The position numbers and the translations under genes are program-made. The notes under the pieces are model-generated. The model was not told the DNA's origin and made no database searches. It saw nothing but the letters and a program-made list of their open reading frames with translations. A DNA stretch of 13,233 bases from an uncultured Bacteroidia bacterium (GTDB lineage Bacteria; Bacteroidota; Bacteroidia; Bacteroidales; CAJPTX01): NCBI GenBank assembly GCA_938040915.1, contig CALHZE010000100.1:1-13233 (forward strand), given 5' to 3'. Shown piece after piece: positions 1 to 6,780 of this stretch (positions within the stretch are counted from its first letter, which is position 1; the number at the start of each line of letters is the position of its first letter).

Positions 1-1
1 C

Positions 2-361
2 AACAAGAGTCGAACGGTCAAGGTTGCCTCCCACGCGATTGCAACCCTTTGTCCTGTCACGGGGCAACCTGACTTCGGGACACTCCTTCTTCAAATCACG
101 GGGGAGCACCTCCCTACACGCGACGAGGTCTTGGAAATCGTGCACAATCTCCGTGGGAAACGAGCCTTTCACGAGGAGGTGTCAGACTACCTTTATGGGC
201 TTTTTCAGAAGCGTTACACGCCCGAAATGCTCCTTGTGGGGTGTCTCTATACGCGACGCGGGGGGATTGACATTTGCCCCGTGCGTTACAGTCACGTCGA
301 TCTCGAGCCCACGCTACTGACCTCCATCAATACGCTCCCGCCGCAGACTTTCCGGCGCTAA
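2..361 (+). CDS. queF: NADPH-dependent 7-cyano-7-deazaguanine (preQ0) reductase QueF, 5'-truncated
   Basis: QueF reduces the nitrile of preQ0 to the amine of preQ1 with NADPH, in the cytosolic queuosine tRNA-modification pathway. The reading frame is already open at base 2, runs 119 codons and stops at TAA 359-361; the start lies left of the window. Seen directly: TLCPVTGQPDFGT, carrying the nucleophilic Cys (residue 17 of the fragment, codon at base 50) and the catalytic Asp (residue 24); KRAFHEE around residues 53-59, matching the preQ0-binding FHE; and YTRRGGIDICP at residues 83-93, a strong match to QueF C-termini. The unimodular B. subtilis type carries an ESKS-x-K-x-Y NADPH motif between the Asp and FHE. 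That motif is absent here, which suggests the two-domain E. coli type, with its NADPH motif in the unseen N-terminal half. Family assignment is confident; the subtype is inferred. Confidence 0.9.
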   Translation, partial: NKSRTVKVASHAIATLCPVTGQPDFGTLLLQITGEHLPTRDEVLEIVHNLRGKRAFHEEVSDYLYGLFQKRYTPEMLLVGCLYTRRGGIDICPVRYSHVDLEPTLLTSINTLPPQTFRR

Positions 362-371
362 ACGAGCCGTC

Positions 372-3300
372 ATGCGACGGAAGCGCTGGGGCGTATGGGG
401 GCTTCTCGTGCTCTACTTTCTGTCTCCGCTCTTTTCTGTAAGGGCGCAACGCGATACCCTCGTTTGCGACTCAACTCACACACCGGCACAACACGATACC
501 GTGGTTGAGCGTCTCCACCGCCGTCTCGCCGCCCTCCTCGACGAGCACACTGTGGCGTGCCCCCTCGGCGACTCTATATATCGGCTTGCCGACCGCCCGA
601 TCTTACCCGCTTCCCTACGCGTGGTGCGGGCAACATTACCAACGCCCCCAACGGTGTGGCTTGATGCAAAGGCGACCTCGTTACACATTGCCCTCCGCAC
701 CCCGCTTCCCCGCGATACGCTATGGGTGCAATTCCGTTGCCTCCCCCATGAGGCGACGGAGACGTGGAATGCCTACCTCCTCCTAGACTCCGCCTCCTCT
801 GCCGAAAAGCCACTTTGGAAGAAAATCCAAGAAGAACGCCAACGGCAACAAGCGACGACCTCACCCCTACGCCCCCCTTTTACCCTCAAGGGCTATGCCG
901 AGCGGGAGGCAACTCTCGGCGAGACAGTGCAGTCTCCCTTTGCCGGTCAGATGCAGCTCGAGCTCGACGGCGAACTCGAGTCGGGGCTACACGTCCACGG
1001 CGAGCTCTTTGATCACTCGCTCCCTTTTCAACCCGACGGTACAACCTCGCAACTACGTACCTTGGAACGAATTTACCTCCGCGTCTCCGACTCCCTTCGC
1101 TATGCCGAGGCGGGTGACATCACCCTACGTTCGGCCAACGAGTTTCTTCACTACGACACCCCCATGCAGGGGCTCGGTGTGGGGTGGCGAAGGCGCAATG
1201 AGGTGTCCGTACCTTCGACACCGCTACCTCGCGAAGCGTCCGGAGCGCCGCTCACGCGTCTTGACTCGCTCGGAGGTGGTGCATCTTCCTCCTCTTTCCA
1301 ACTCGCTCTTGGTGTCGCAAAAGGGGAGTTTGCCGAGGTGACGCTCAACGGGCAAGAGGGGATACAGGGTCCCTATCGCCTGCAGGAGGGGGCGGGGCTG
1401 CTCCACGTTACGGCGCTCGCGGGCTCTGAGCAGGTCTACCTCGACGGACGCTTGCTCGCCCGTGGCGAAGCGCACGACTATACCATCGACTACAACCTCG
1501 GTGAGGTGCGCTTTACCCCACGACAGCCCATCCACGCCTCGAGCCGCATCCGCATACGCTATGAGAAAATCGCGAGGCAATATACCCGCTACCTCCTCCA
1601 TGGCGTCGCCACGACATCACTCCCCCACGGTTGGCAAGTGAATGTGCAGGGCTATCTCGCACACGATGACGCCGCCTCGCTACAACTAGAGGGGAAAAAA
1701 GATGAGGCTTACGAAGCGCTCGCAGCCCTCCCCCCCTCCGAAAGCTACGCCCATTTCTTGCCACCCTTAGAAAAGTCAGAAGGGCACACGCGCGGCGGTT
1801 ACATCCCCGCCGACACAATCGTGGAGGGCGTGCGACACACCTATTACCGCTACGTCGCCCCAGGGTTGCTAGATTCGCTCTACCACCCCCTTTTTCACTA
1901 TGCCCCTGAGGGCGGAGACTACCTTCAGACGCAAGCGGGGGACAACGTACCGGTTTACCGTTGGGTCGCCCCCCGCGATGGCAAAAAACAAGGCGCTTTC
2001 GCCATCGGTCGCACCCTCGCGCCCCCACAAAGCCACCAAGTGGTGCAGACGCGCGTCGAGCAAAAGAGCCGACGCGGCGAGACCCGACTCACCCTAGCCT
2101 ATAGTGCCCTCGACCCTAATACCCTCCAAACGCTGACACCCTATACGGCGCGTGGCGTCGCAACGCGCCTTTATGCTCGCTATTACCTCCTGTCGTGGAA
2201 ACAACACGCCTTGTGGGCTGGCGTTGACGTGCGTTGGGTACAAAAGAGCTTTCAACCCGTGCGCGATTTTCTTACTCCAGACTACCTGCGCCATTGGGGG
2301 CTTTCTGGCACCCGCTTGGCAACGACGTGGGGCGAGGCAGCCCTCTGGCTACAACTACGCAGTCCGCTAGGTCATGCAAAGATTGCCCAGAAGACGCTTT
2401 TGGCGGGCGAAATAAAAGGTTTTGCTTTCTCTAGAGACGCCTACTATACCTGGCGCTCTTTTTCGCTAAAAAGTGGCGCTGCTGCGCATTTCCTTCACAG
2501 CGACTCTCTGCGTCGATGGACCTCGCAGCTCCATGCCGAGGTCGCCTATCGTGCCGCGCGAATCGTTCCCGCCCTCTTCGTCGAGGGAGAGGGACAACGC
2601 TCCGAACGCCTCGCTCACCCCTCTGATGACTATCGTTGGTGGCGCACAGGGATGCGTCTACGCCTCGGCGATTCGCTACGGCGTCACCTTTCCCTTCAGG
2701 CGAGTTACCGTTACGACGCACCGCAACACCTACCGACCCAACTCCCCCTGCGCGAAACCCTTGAGACCTCGGCGAATGCGACGACACTACGCCCGAGCTT
2801 CGGTTCGCTTTCCCTCCTGTTGAGCTACCAACGGCAACGGGCGCATCATCCGACGGGGCACGTCCACACGCAAACCTTCTTATCGCAACTCTCGAGCGAC
2901 ATCTCCCTCTGGCAACAACGTCTTGCTAGCACACTCACTCACGCCCTCTCGACCGAAAATACCCCCGAGTGGCAACAACACTTCATCCGCGTCCCCGACG
3001 GGCAAGGGCGTTACACCTGGATCGACAGCAATGGCGACGGCGTGCAACAACTCGACGAGTTCGTCCTCGCCCCCTTTCGTGACCAAGGGGCGTACGTCTT
3101 ACAGCTTGTTCCCTCGTCAAAGACTCGTGCGACGCAGACTGCCAACCTGCGATGGGGGCAGCGGATAACCCCGCGTCGCGATGCGCGTCCTATCGACTCG
3201 CTCACCCGCTGGTGGCAACGGTTTGACTTAGAGACCTCTGCGCAGCTAGCGCAAAAGCGGGAACAACGTGCTTGGTGGCAAACCCTCTTGCCCGTAGGCG

Positions 3301-3962
3301 ATGCGGCGCACGCCCTACAACATCAGGTACAGCTACAAGCCACGCTCTGGTTTAATAAGGCGGCAGCCCCCTTAGCGCTCTTTGTCGGCGGCGGTGGCAC
3401 AGAACAAGGCGAGCGCCTCACACAGGGGGAAAATACGTTGAGGTTGCGTACCCTCCGCGCCGGATTCTGCACCCCCGAGTTCGCGCGCTGGATCGTGGAA
3501 GGGGAGGGGACTCTCGAGCGTCGCTACCAGCACCTCCCTTATGGCACATCGCCCACCCTTGAGGTTGCGACACGTCAATTGCGCCTCACCCTCGGGGTGC
3601 GTCATACGGGGGGGGCAGAGCAGCGCCTCGAGGGGCGCATCTCGCTTATGCGTCTCGTAGAAAAAAGCCTTCCCGCACGGATGTGGGAAGGCGAGTATCG
3701 CTTACAAGCCCCCTTGGGGGCAAAGTGGCGCGGCGAGGTGAGACTGTGTTATGCGTATGCTGAGCTTGCGCCCCTGCGCGGCAATTCGCTTGCCTACACG
3801 CTTTCTCACGGCTACTTAGAGGGTGCTAACCTGTTGGGAGACCTCACGCTCCGTTGGAACTTGACGCGCTACGTAGAACTCACGGCACGCTACGAGCTCC
3901 GTTTCCTAGGCGATTCGCCCTTCCAGCAAGCGGGCAACTTCGGTGTACGGACGGTGTTCTGA
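372..3962 (+). CDS. large secreted outer-membrane beta-barrel-like protein, Bacteroidota family of unknown function
   Basis: 1196 residues. An N-terminal signal peptide (basic MRRKR, hydrophobic core to about residue 20, likely cut near VRA-Q at 25-26) indicates export. Around residues 326-400 is a module, NGQEGIQGPY followed by GSEQVYLDGRLLARGE and DYTIDYNLGEVRFT, then SRIRIRYE. I recognise this from large uncharacterised Bacteroidota surface proteins. Residues 885-896 (DSNGDGVQQLDE) form an EF-hand/dockerin-like loop with Asp, Asn, Asp and Glu at the expected ligand positions, so calcium binding is possible. The C-terminal two thirds alternate aromatic, polar and charged residues like beta-barrel strands, and the protein ends in VRTVF with a terminal Phe, typical of outer-membrane proteins. 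The start is 10 bases after the queF stop, so cotranscription with queF is likely; no clear Shine-Dalgarno is visible. A terminator follows at 4033. The function is unknown and I do not assign one. Confidence 0.85.
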   Translation: MRRKRWGVWGLLVLYFLSPLFSVRAQRDTLVCDSTHTPAQHDTVVERLHRRLAALLDEHTVACPLGDSIYRLADRPILPASLRVVRATLPTPPTVWLDAKATSLHIALRTPLPRDTLWVQFRCLPHEATETWNAYLLLDSASSAEKPLWKKIQEERQRQQATTSPLRPPFTLKGYAEREATLGETVQSPFAGQMQLELDGELESGLHVHGELFDHSLPFQPDGTTSQLRTLERIYLRVSDSLRYAEAGDITLRSANEFLHYDTPMQGLGVGWRRRNEVSVPSTPLPREASGAPLTRLDSLGGGASSSSFQLALGVAKGEFAEVTLNGQEGIQGPYRLQEGAGLLHVTALAGSEQVYLDGRLLARGEAHDYTIDYNLGEVRFTPRQPIHASSRIRIRYEKIARQYTRYLLHGVATTSLPHGWQVNVQGYLAHDDAASLQLEGKKDEAYEALAALPPSESYAHFLPPLEKSEGHTRGGYIPADTIVEGVRHTYYRYVAPGLLDSLYHPLFHYAPEGGDYLQTQAGDNVPVYRWVAPRDGKKQGAFAIGRTLAPPQSHQVVQTRVEQKSRRGETRLTLAYSALDPNTLQTLTPYTARGVATRLYARYYLLSWKQHALWAGVDVRWVQKSFQPVRDFLTPDYLRHWGLSGTRLATTWGEAALWLQLRSPLGHAKIAQKTLLAGEIKGFAFSRDAYYTWRSFSLKSGAAAHFLHSDSLRRWTSQLHAEVAYRAARIVPALFVEGEGQRSERLAHPSDDYRWWRTGMRLRLGDSLRRHLSLQASYRYDAPQHLPTQLPLRETLETSANATTLRPSFGSLSLLLSYQRQRAHHPTGHVHTQTFLSQLSSDISLWQQRLASTLTHALSTENTPEWQQHFIRVPDGQGRYTWIDSNGDGVQQLDEFVLAPFRDQGAYVLQLVPSSKTRATQTANLRWGQRITPRRDARPIDSLTRWWQRFDLETSAQLAQKREQRAWWQTLLPVGDAAHALQHQVQLQATLWFNKAAAPLALFVGGGGTEQGERLTQGENTLRLRTLRAGFCTPEFARWIVEGEGTLERRYQHLPYGTSPTLEVATRQLRLTLGVRHTGGAEQRLEGRISLMRLVEKSLPARMWEGEYRLQAPLGAKWRGEVRLCYAYAELAPLRGNSLAYTLSHGYLEGANLLGDLTLRWNLTRYVELTARYELRFLGDSPFQQAGNFGVRTVF

Positions 3963-3997
3963 TATACGCCCGCAACTCGCGCCCGCCACGTAGAACC

Positions 3998-4135
3998 GCT
4001 TGTCGCCCGCACGGGCCGCGCGCCCTTAGCGCCGGACGCAACGTGATGCGTCCGTTTTTTTTGCGTCGCCTACCTGATCCTCCTTTATTCGCTCGTCGCC
4101 CGCATGGGCCGTCCGCCCTTAGGACCGCCCGCAAC
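3998..4135. repeat. imperfect 45-base direct repeat with covarying mini-hairpins
   Basis: The stretch 3963-4272 has no convincing gene. It contains two copies of a 45-base GC-rich unit, 3998-4042 and 4091-4135, offset by 93 bases and matching at 37 of 45 positions. Each copy contains gccc-gcac/gcat-gggc (4005-4016, 4098-4109) and then a 4-bp stem around an identical loop gccctta: gcgc/gcgc at 4018-4032 and gtcc/ggac at 4111-4125. Four of the eight differences are two compensatory base-pair changes in that stem. A further exact 12-mer, gcccgcaactcg, occurs at 3968-3979 and 4127-4138. The strand of action, if any, is unknown. The first copy abuts and overlaps the terminator stem at 4033. Confidence 0.6.
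4033..4062 (+). terminator. intrinsic terminator of the queF/outer-membrane gene pair
   Basis: A perfect 8-bp stem, cggacgca (4033-4040) with tgcgtccg (4047-4054), closes a 6-base loop acgtga and is followed directly by eight T at 4055-4062. It lies about 70 bases after the stop of the outer-membrane gene and points the right way. The same stem and loop recur at 4772-4793 without a T tract. Confidence 0.85.
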
Positions 4136-4203
4136 TCGGCACGACGTGCCGCTATGGTGATTGAAAGTCAGACGCCATCCCCCCTTCACGACACGCCCCT
4201 AAC

Positions 4204-4250
4204 AAAAAAAAAGCCGCCTCAGAGTTAACTGAGACGGCTTTCGTGTTTTT
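4204..4250 (-). terminator. bidirectional terminator, mainly for the DUF3276 gene
   Basis: The stem pairs aaagccg (4210-4216) with cggcttt (4235-4241) and ctcag (4218-4222) with ctgag (4229-4233), with one mismatch between the helices and a 6-base loop. A run of nine A at 4204-4212 gives a long T tract when read on the - strand, just past the DUF3276 stop at 4273. The other side (ttt, then ttttt at 4246-4250) could also stop + strand transcripts leaking past 4062. Confidence 0.8.
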
Positions 4251-4272
4251 CCTTGTTTACTAACGGGGCAGG

Positions 4273-4599
4273 TTATGCGCCTTCTTCTTCTTCTTCTTCC
4301 TCAATGCGCGGCGTCACCTCGCCCTTGCTATCGACGATAAAGGTAATCGCCGACTGTAGCCCCTCTAGGAACTTCGTAAAATCCTCACGATAGAGGAATA
4401 TCTTGTGCTTTTCATACGAAGCATCCTCACCTGGACGACGTTTGCTCTCGGTTATCGTGAGATAATAGTCGTCGTTTCGCGTCGCTTTGACATCGAAAAA
4501 ATAGGTTCTCTTCCCTGCTCGCACTGCAGTCGAATGCACATCGCTTCGCTCCTCTTGTAGTTCGGTCAACGCCGAACGCTCGCTTCCTTCCATTGCCAT
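4273..4599 (-). CDS. DUF3276 / PUR-alpha-like nucleic-acid-binding protein
   Basis: 108 residues, matching the small Bacteroidota and spirochaete family DUF3276, whose fold resembles the PUR repeat of eukaryotic Pur-alpha; family members are thought to bind single-stranded nucleic acid. Diagnostic segments are RAGKRTYFFDVKATRNDDYYLTITESKR (written here only as the span of residues 27-54), KHKIFLYREDF at 64-74 and FLEGLQSAITFI at 77-88, predicting the beta-strands and helix of one PUR repeat. The tail is a run of acidic residues (EEEEEEE, 100-106), which could make it self-inhibiting or protein-binding. Two ATGs sit two codons apart (4597-4599 and 4591-4593). The first is preferred because GGAGGAG (4607-4613 on the - strand) is seven bases ahead of it. 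It is monocistronic by its own promoter box at 4639 and terminator at 4210. The cellular target is not known. Confidence 0.88.
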   Translation of the reverse strand: MAMEGSERSALTELQEERSDVHSTAVRAGKRTYFFDVKATRNDDYYLTITESKRRPGEDASYEKHKIFLYREDFTKFLEGLQSAITFIVDSKGEVTPRIEEEEEEEGA

Positions 4600-4638
4600 C
4601 GTCTATCTCCTCCACTTCTAGTGCGTTTTCTAATCACA

Positions 4639-4646
4639 CAAAGTTA
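4639..4646 (-). promoter_or_regulatory. TAnnTTTG (-7) promoter box of the DUF3276 gene
   Basis: On the - strand this reads TAACTTTG, an exact match to the Bacteroidota sigma-ABfr -7 consensus TAnnTTTG. It is 40 bases before the ATG, giving a leader of roughly 30 bases. No TTTG lies at the usual 19-21 base spacing (the nearest has a 24-base spacer), so only the -7 element is supported. Confidence 0.6.
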
Positions 4647-4671
4647 CTGCCTTTTCTTTACATAGCGCTAC

Positions 4672-4707
4672 AAAAAGAGGTGTCGCTTGAAAAGCAACAC
4701 CTCTTTT
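4672..4707 (-). terminator. strong hairpin terminator downstream of aspA
   Basis: The arms aaaagaggtgtcgctt (4673-4688) and aagcaacacctctttt (4692-4707) pair over 16 positions with one mismatch, the innermost pairs probably opening to form the loop. A-rich and T-rich ends give a U tract in either direction. It lies about 115 bases past the aspA stop and just upstream of the DUF3276 promoter, so it most likely ends the aspA transcript and insulates the next gene. Confidence 0.75.
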
Positions 4708-4767
4708 ATCTAGGAATGCGCTCTACGCCATTGCGACCCTTCGCGCCACCGAACGACCTCTGGTGCG

Positions 4768-4797
4768 GGTACGGACGCAACGTGATGCGTCCGTACC
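4768..4797. repeat. perfect 12-bp palindromic hairpin, dispersed-repeat type
   Basis: ggtacggacgca (4768-4779) and tgcgtccgtacc (4786-4797) are perfect reverse complements around the loop acgtga. The inner 22 bases are identical to the stem and loop of the terminator at 4033-4054, but no T tract follows on either strand. It is 26 bases past the aspA stop. A second imperfect hairpin (tgcgca/tgcgcc region, 4799-4820) fills the gap to the gene. It is probably a REP-like element or an mRNA 3'-end stabiliser. Confidence 0.65.
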
Positions 4798-4822
4798 AAG
4801 GGTGCGCAGCCGTGCGCCCCGT

Positions 4823-6682
4823 TTACTTTCTCAATTTCCGAGGCTCTATCATACGTTCGGGCGAAAGGATCTCGTCGAGTTGTTCCTTGGTGAGCCACCC
4901 CTTTTCCAAGACAAGGTCGTAAACACTCGCATTCTTTTCCAACGCCTCCTTCGCGACAATCGTCGACTTCTCATAACCGATAACGGGGTTGAGCGCCGTC
5001 ACGATCCCGATGCTGTTGTAAACAAGACTCTTGCAACGATCGGGGTTGGCAGTGATGCCGATGATGCACCGGTGCTCAAGGGTCTTAAGCCCATTCTTTA
5101 ACATCACGATCGACTCGACAATGCTCTGCACCGCTACCGGCTCAAATACGTTAAGCTCCAACTGACCGCCCTCTACTGCCATTGTCACCGTCGTGTCATT
5201 ACCGATAACCTTAAAGGCTACCTGATTGACCACCTCGGGGATCACGGGGTTTACCTTCCCCGGCATAATGCTCGAACCCGGCGCGCGCGGGGGGAGGTTG
5301 ATCTCGTTCAACCCTGCGCGTGGACCAGAAGCCAAGAGACGGAGGTCATTACAAATCTTCGAGATTTTCACCGCCAAACGCTTCAACTCTGACGAGTAGG
5401 TCACAAAATCACTCGTGTCTTGCGTCGCTTGTACGAGGTTAGCTGCTAAGCGCATCGGGAAGCCCGTTACGCGCTTGAGGTGCTCTGTACACTTCTCCGC
5501 ATACCCTGGCTCGGCATTGATCCCTGTCCCAATCGCCGTAGCCCCCATGTTCATCTCAAGGAAGAGATCGGCTGCCTTGTTGAGCTGTGCGCTCTCGCCC
5601 CGCAACATGTCGGCGTAGGCTTGGAACTCTTGCCCTAAGGTCATCGGCACCGCATCCTGCAGCTGCGTGCGCCCCATCTTGATCACGTCGCGGAACTCCT
5701 TAGCCTTTTCTTGGAAGGCATTCGCAAGACTCGTGAGCACCTCCGTCAGCTCAATGTTGAGCATATAAATCCCTAACTTCATCGCCGTGGGGTAGGCGTC
5801 GTTGGTCGACTGCGAGAGATTGACGTGGTTGTTGGGGTGGCAGTATTGATATTCGCCCCGCTGATGCCCCATAATCTCGAGGGCGCGATTGGCGATCACC
5901 TCATTCGCATTCATGTTGGTCGACGTCCCAGCGCCACCCTGAATCATGTCTACGACAAAGTGATTGTGATACAACCCATTGCGGATCTCATGGCACGCCG
6001 TTACGATCGCGTCGCGCACATCCTTGGGCATCAACCCGAGCTCATAGTTCGCCTCGGCTGCCGCCTCCTTGACCATGGCGAGTGCGTTCACAATAGCCGG
6101 ATAAAACGAGAGGTTTACCCCCGAGATCGTGAAGTTCTCTACCGCACGCAAGGTCTGTACCCCGTAATAACTTTCCAGCGGCACGTTCCGTTCACCCAAC
6201 AGGTCGTGTTCTAGGCGCGTGTTGCCTGAAAAGTATTGTGCCCCTGTGTGAATACGCTGCGCGTTAGACTGCCCCATACGCTGCGAAATCACCTGCATGA
6301 TGTTGGAAAACACCTTGATGGTCGCATCCGCATCTTGCTGGAAAAAGGTCTTTCCCACCACCAATACCGAGGTGGGCACGAGCGCTCGTGCCGAGGTGCT
6401 GTGAGTCGAGTCGGGCATCCACGACCCCTCGCCTAAAAAGTCCCCCGTGTGGAACTGCGCGAGCTTAAGCTCCGCACCATACGGACTCGTTTTATAGAGC
6501 TCCACTTCGCCCTCTAAAATGACAAAGAACTCCTCTCGGGGTCCGTTTTCCCAAAAAAGCAACTCACCCTCTTTGAACGACACCTCGCGCGTACTGGCCG
6601 CGAGTGCCTCCAGTTGAGTGTCTGATAGTGCCTTAAATAGACTAATCCCTTCGAGGAACTTCTTCGTTTGTTGTTTATCCAT
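4823..6682 (-). CDS. aspA: aspartate ammonia-lyase with N-terminal cyclic-nucleotide-binding-type domain
   Basis: 619 residues in two parts. Residues about 15-135 resemble the CNB/CAP sensor fold: GELLFWENGPREEFFVILEGEVELY (span 38-63), then GDFLGEGSWMPDSTHS and ARALVPTSVLVV, corresponding to the phosphate-binding-cassette region. Residues about 155-619 are a complete aspartase, which interconverts L-aspartate with fumarate and ammonia: GTSTNMNANEVIANRA at 252-267, SQSTNDAYPTA at 290-300, GRTQLQDAVP at 337-346, and the catalytic-loop signature GSSIMPGKVNP at 469-479 (catalytic Ser 470 or 471). Ordinary aspartases are about 470 residues, so the extra N-terminus accounts for the length. The CNB half lacks a clean FGE...RTA cassette, so its ligand is uncertain. 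GGGAGG ends only two bases before the ATG at 6682, an unusually short spacing. It has its own promoter box at 6722 and feeds fumarate to anaerobic respiration or succinate formation. Confidence 0.93.
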   Translation of the reverse strand: MDKQQTKKFLEGISLFKALSDTQLEALAASTREVSFKEGELLFWENGPREEFFVILEGEVELYKTSPYGAELKLAQFHTGDFLGEGSWMPDSTHSTSARALVPTSVLVVGKTFFQQDADATIKVFSNIMQVISQRMGQSNAQRIHTGAQYFSGNTRLEHDLLGERNVPLESYYGVQTLRAVENFTISGVNLSFYPAIVNALAMVKEAAAEANYELGLMPKDVRDAIVTACHEIRNGLYHNHFVVDMIQGGAGTSTNMNANEVIANRALEIMGHQRGEYQYCHPNNHVNLSQSTNDAYPTAMKLGIYMLNIELTEVLTSLANAFQEKAKEFRDVIKMGRTQLQDAVPMTLGQEFQAYADMLRGESAQLNKAADLFLEMNMGATAIGTGINAEPGYAEKCTEHLKRVTGFPMRLAANLVQATQDTSDFVTYSSELKRLAVKISKICNDLRLLASGPRAGLNEINLPPRAPGSSIMPGKVNPVIPEVVNQVAFKVIGNDTTVTMAVEGGQLELNVFEPVAVQSIVESIVMLKNGLKTLEHRCIIGITANPDRCKSLVYNSIGIVTALNPVIGYEKSTIVAKEALEKNASVYDLVLEKGWLTKEQLDEILSPERMIEPRKLRK

Positions 6683-6721
6683 CGCCTCCCTGCTTTATAA
6701 ATAGATGTTTCAGAAAGTCCA

Positions 6722-6729
6722 CAAAGCTA
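6722..6729 (-). promoter_or_regulatory. TAnnTTTG (-7) promoter box of aspA
   Basis: It reads TAGCTTTG on the - strand, 40 bases before the aspA ATG, the same distance as in the DUF3276 gene. The flanks are AT-rich (6711-6750). No clear -33 TTTG is visible. It implies that aspA can be transcribed apart from the glycosyltransferase upstream of it. Confidence 0.55.
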
Positions 6730-6780
6730 GGAATTTATTTAGAAGGGAGCGCCCCCCCACCCGCATTTCTGCGCGTTTCG

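Noticed and set aside
1513..2028. 171-codon - strand frame inside the outer-membrane gene
   Set aside because: Shadow of a high-GC gene: Arg/Gly-rich translation, no recognisable domain, fully overlapped by a better-supported gene.
3854..4228. + strand frame running from the end of the outer-membrane gene across the GC-rich repeat
   Set aside because: It starts inside the outer-membrane gene in another frame and reads through the terminator and repeats into Arg/Pro-rich low-complexity sequence.
4593..4922. + strand frames around the 4768 palindrome (containing GRNVMRPYQGC)
   Set aside because: The translation is that of the palindromic repeat and antisense aspA; there is no coding signal or ribosome site.
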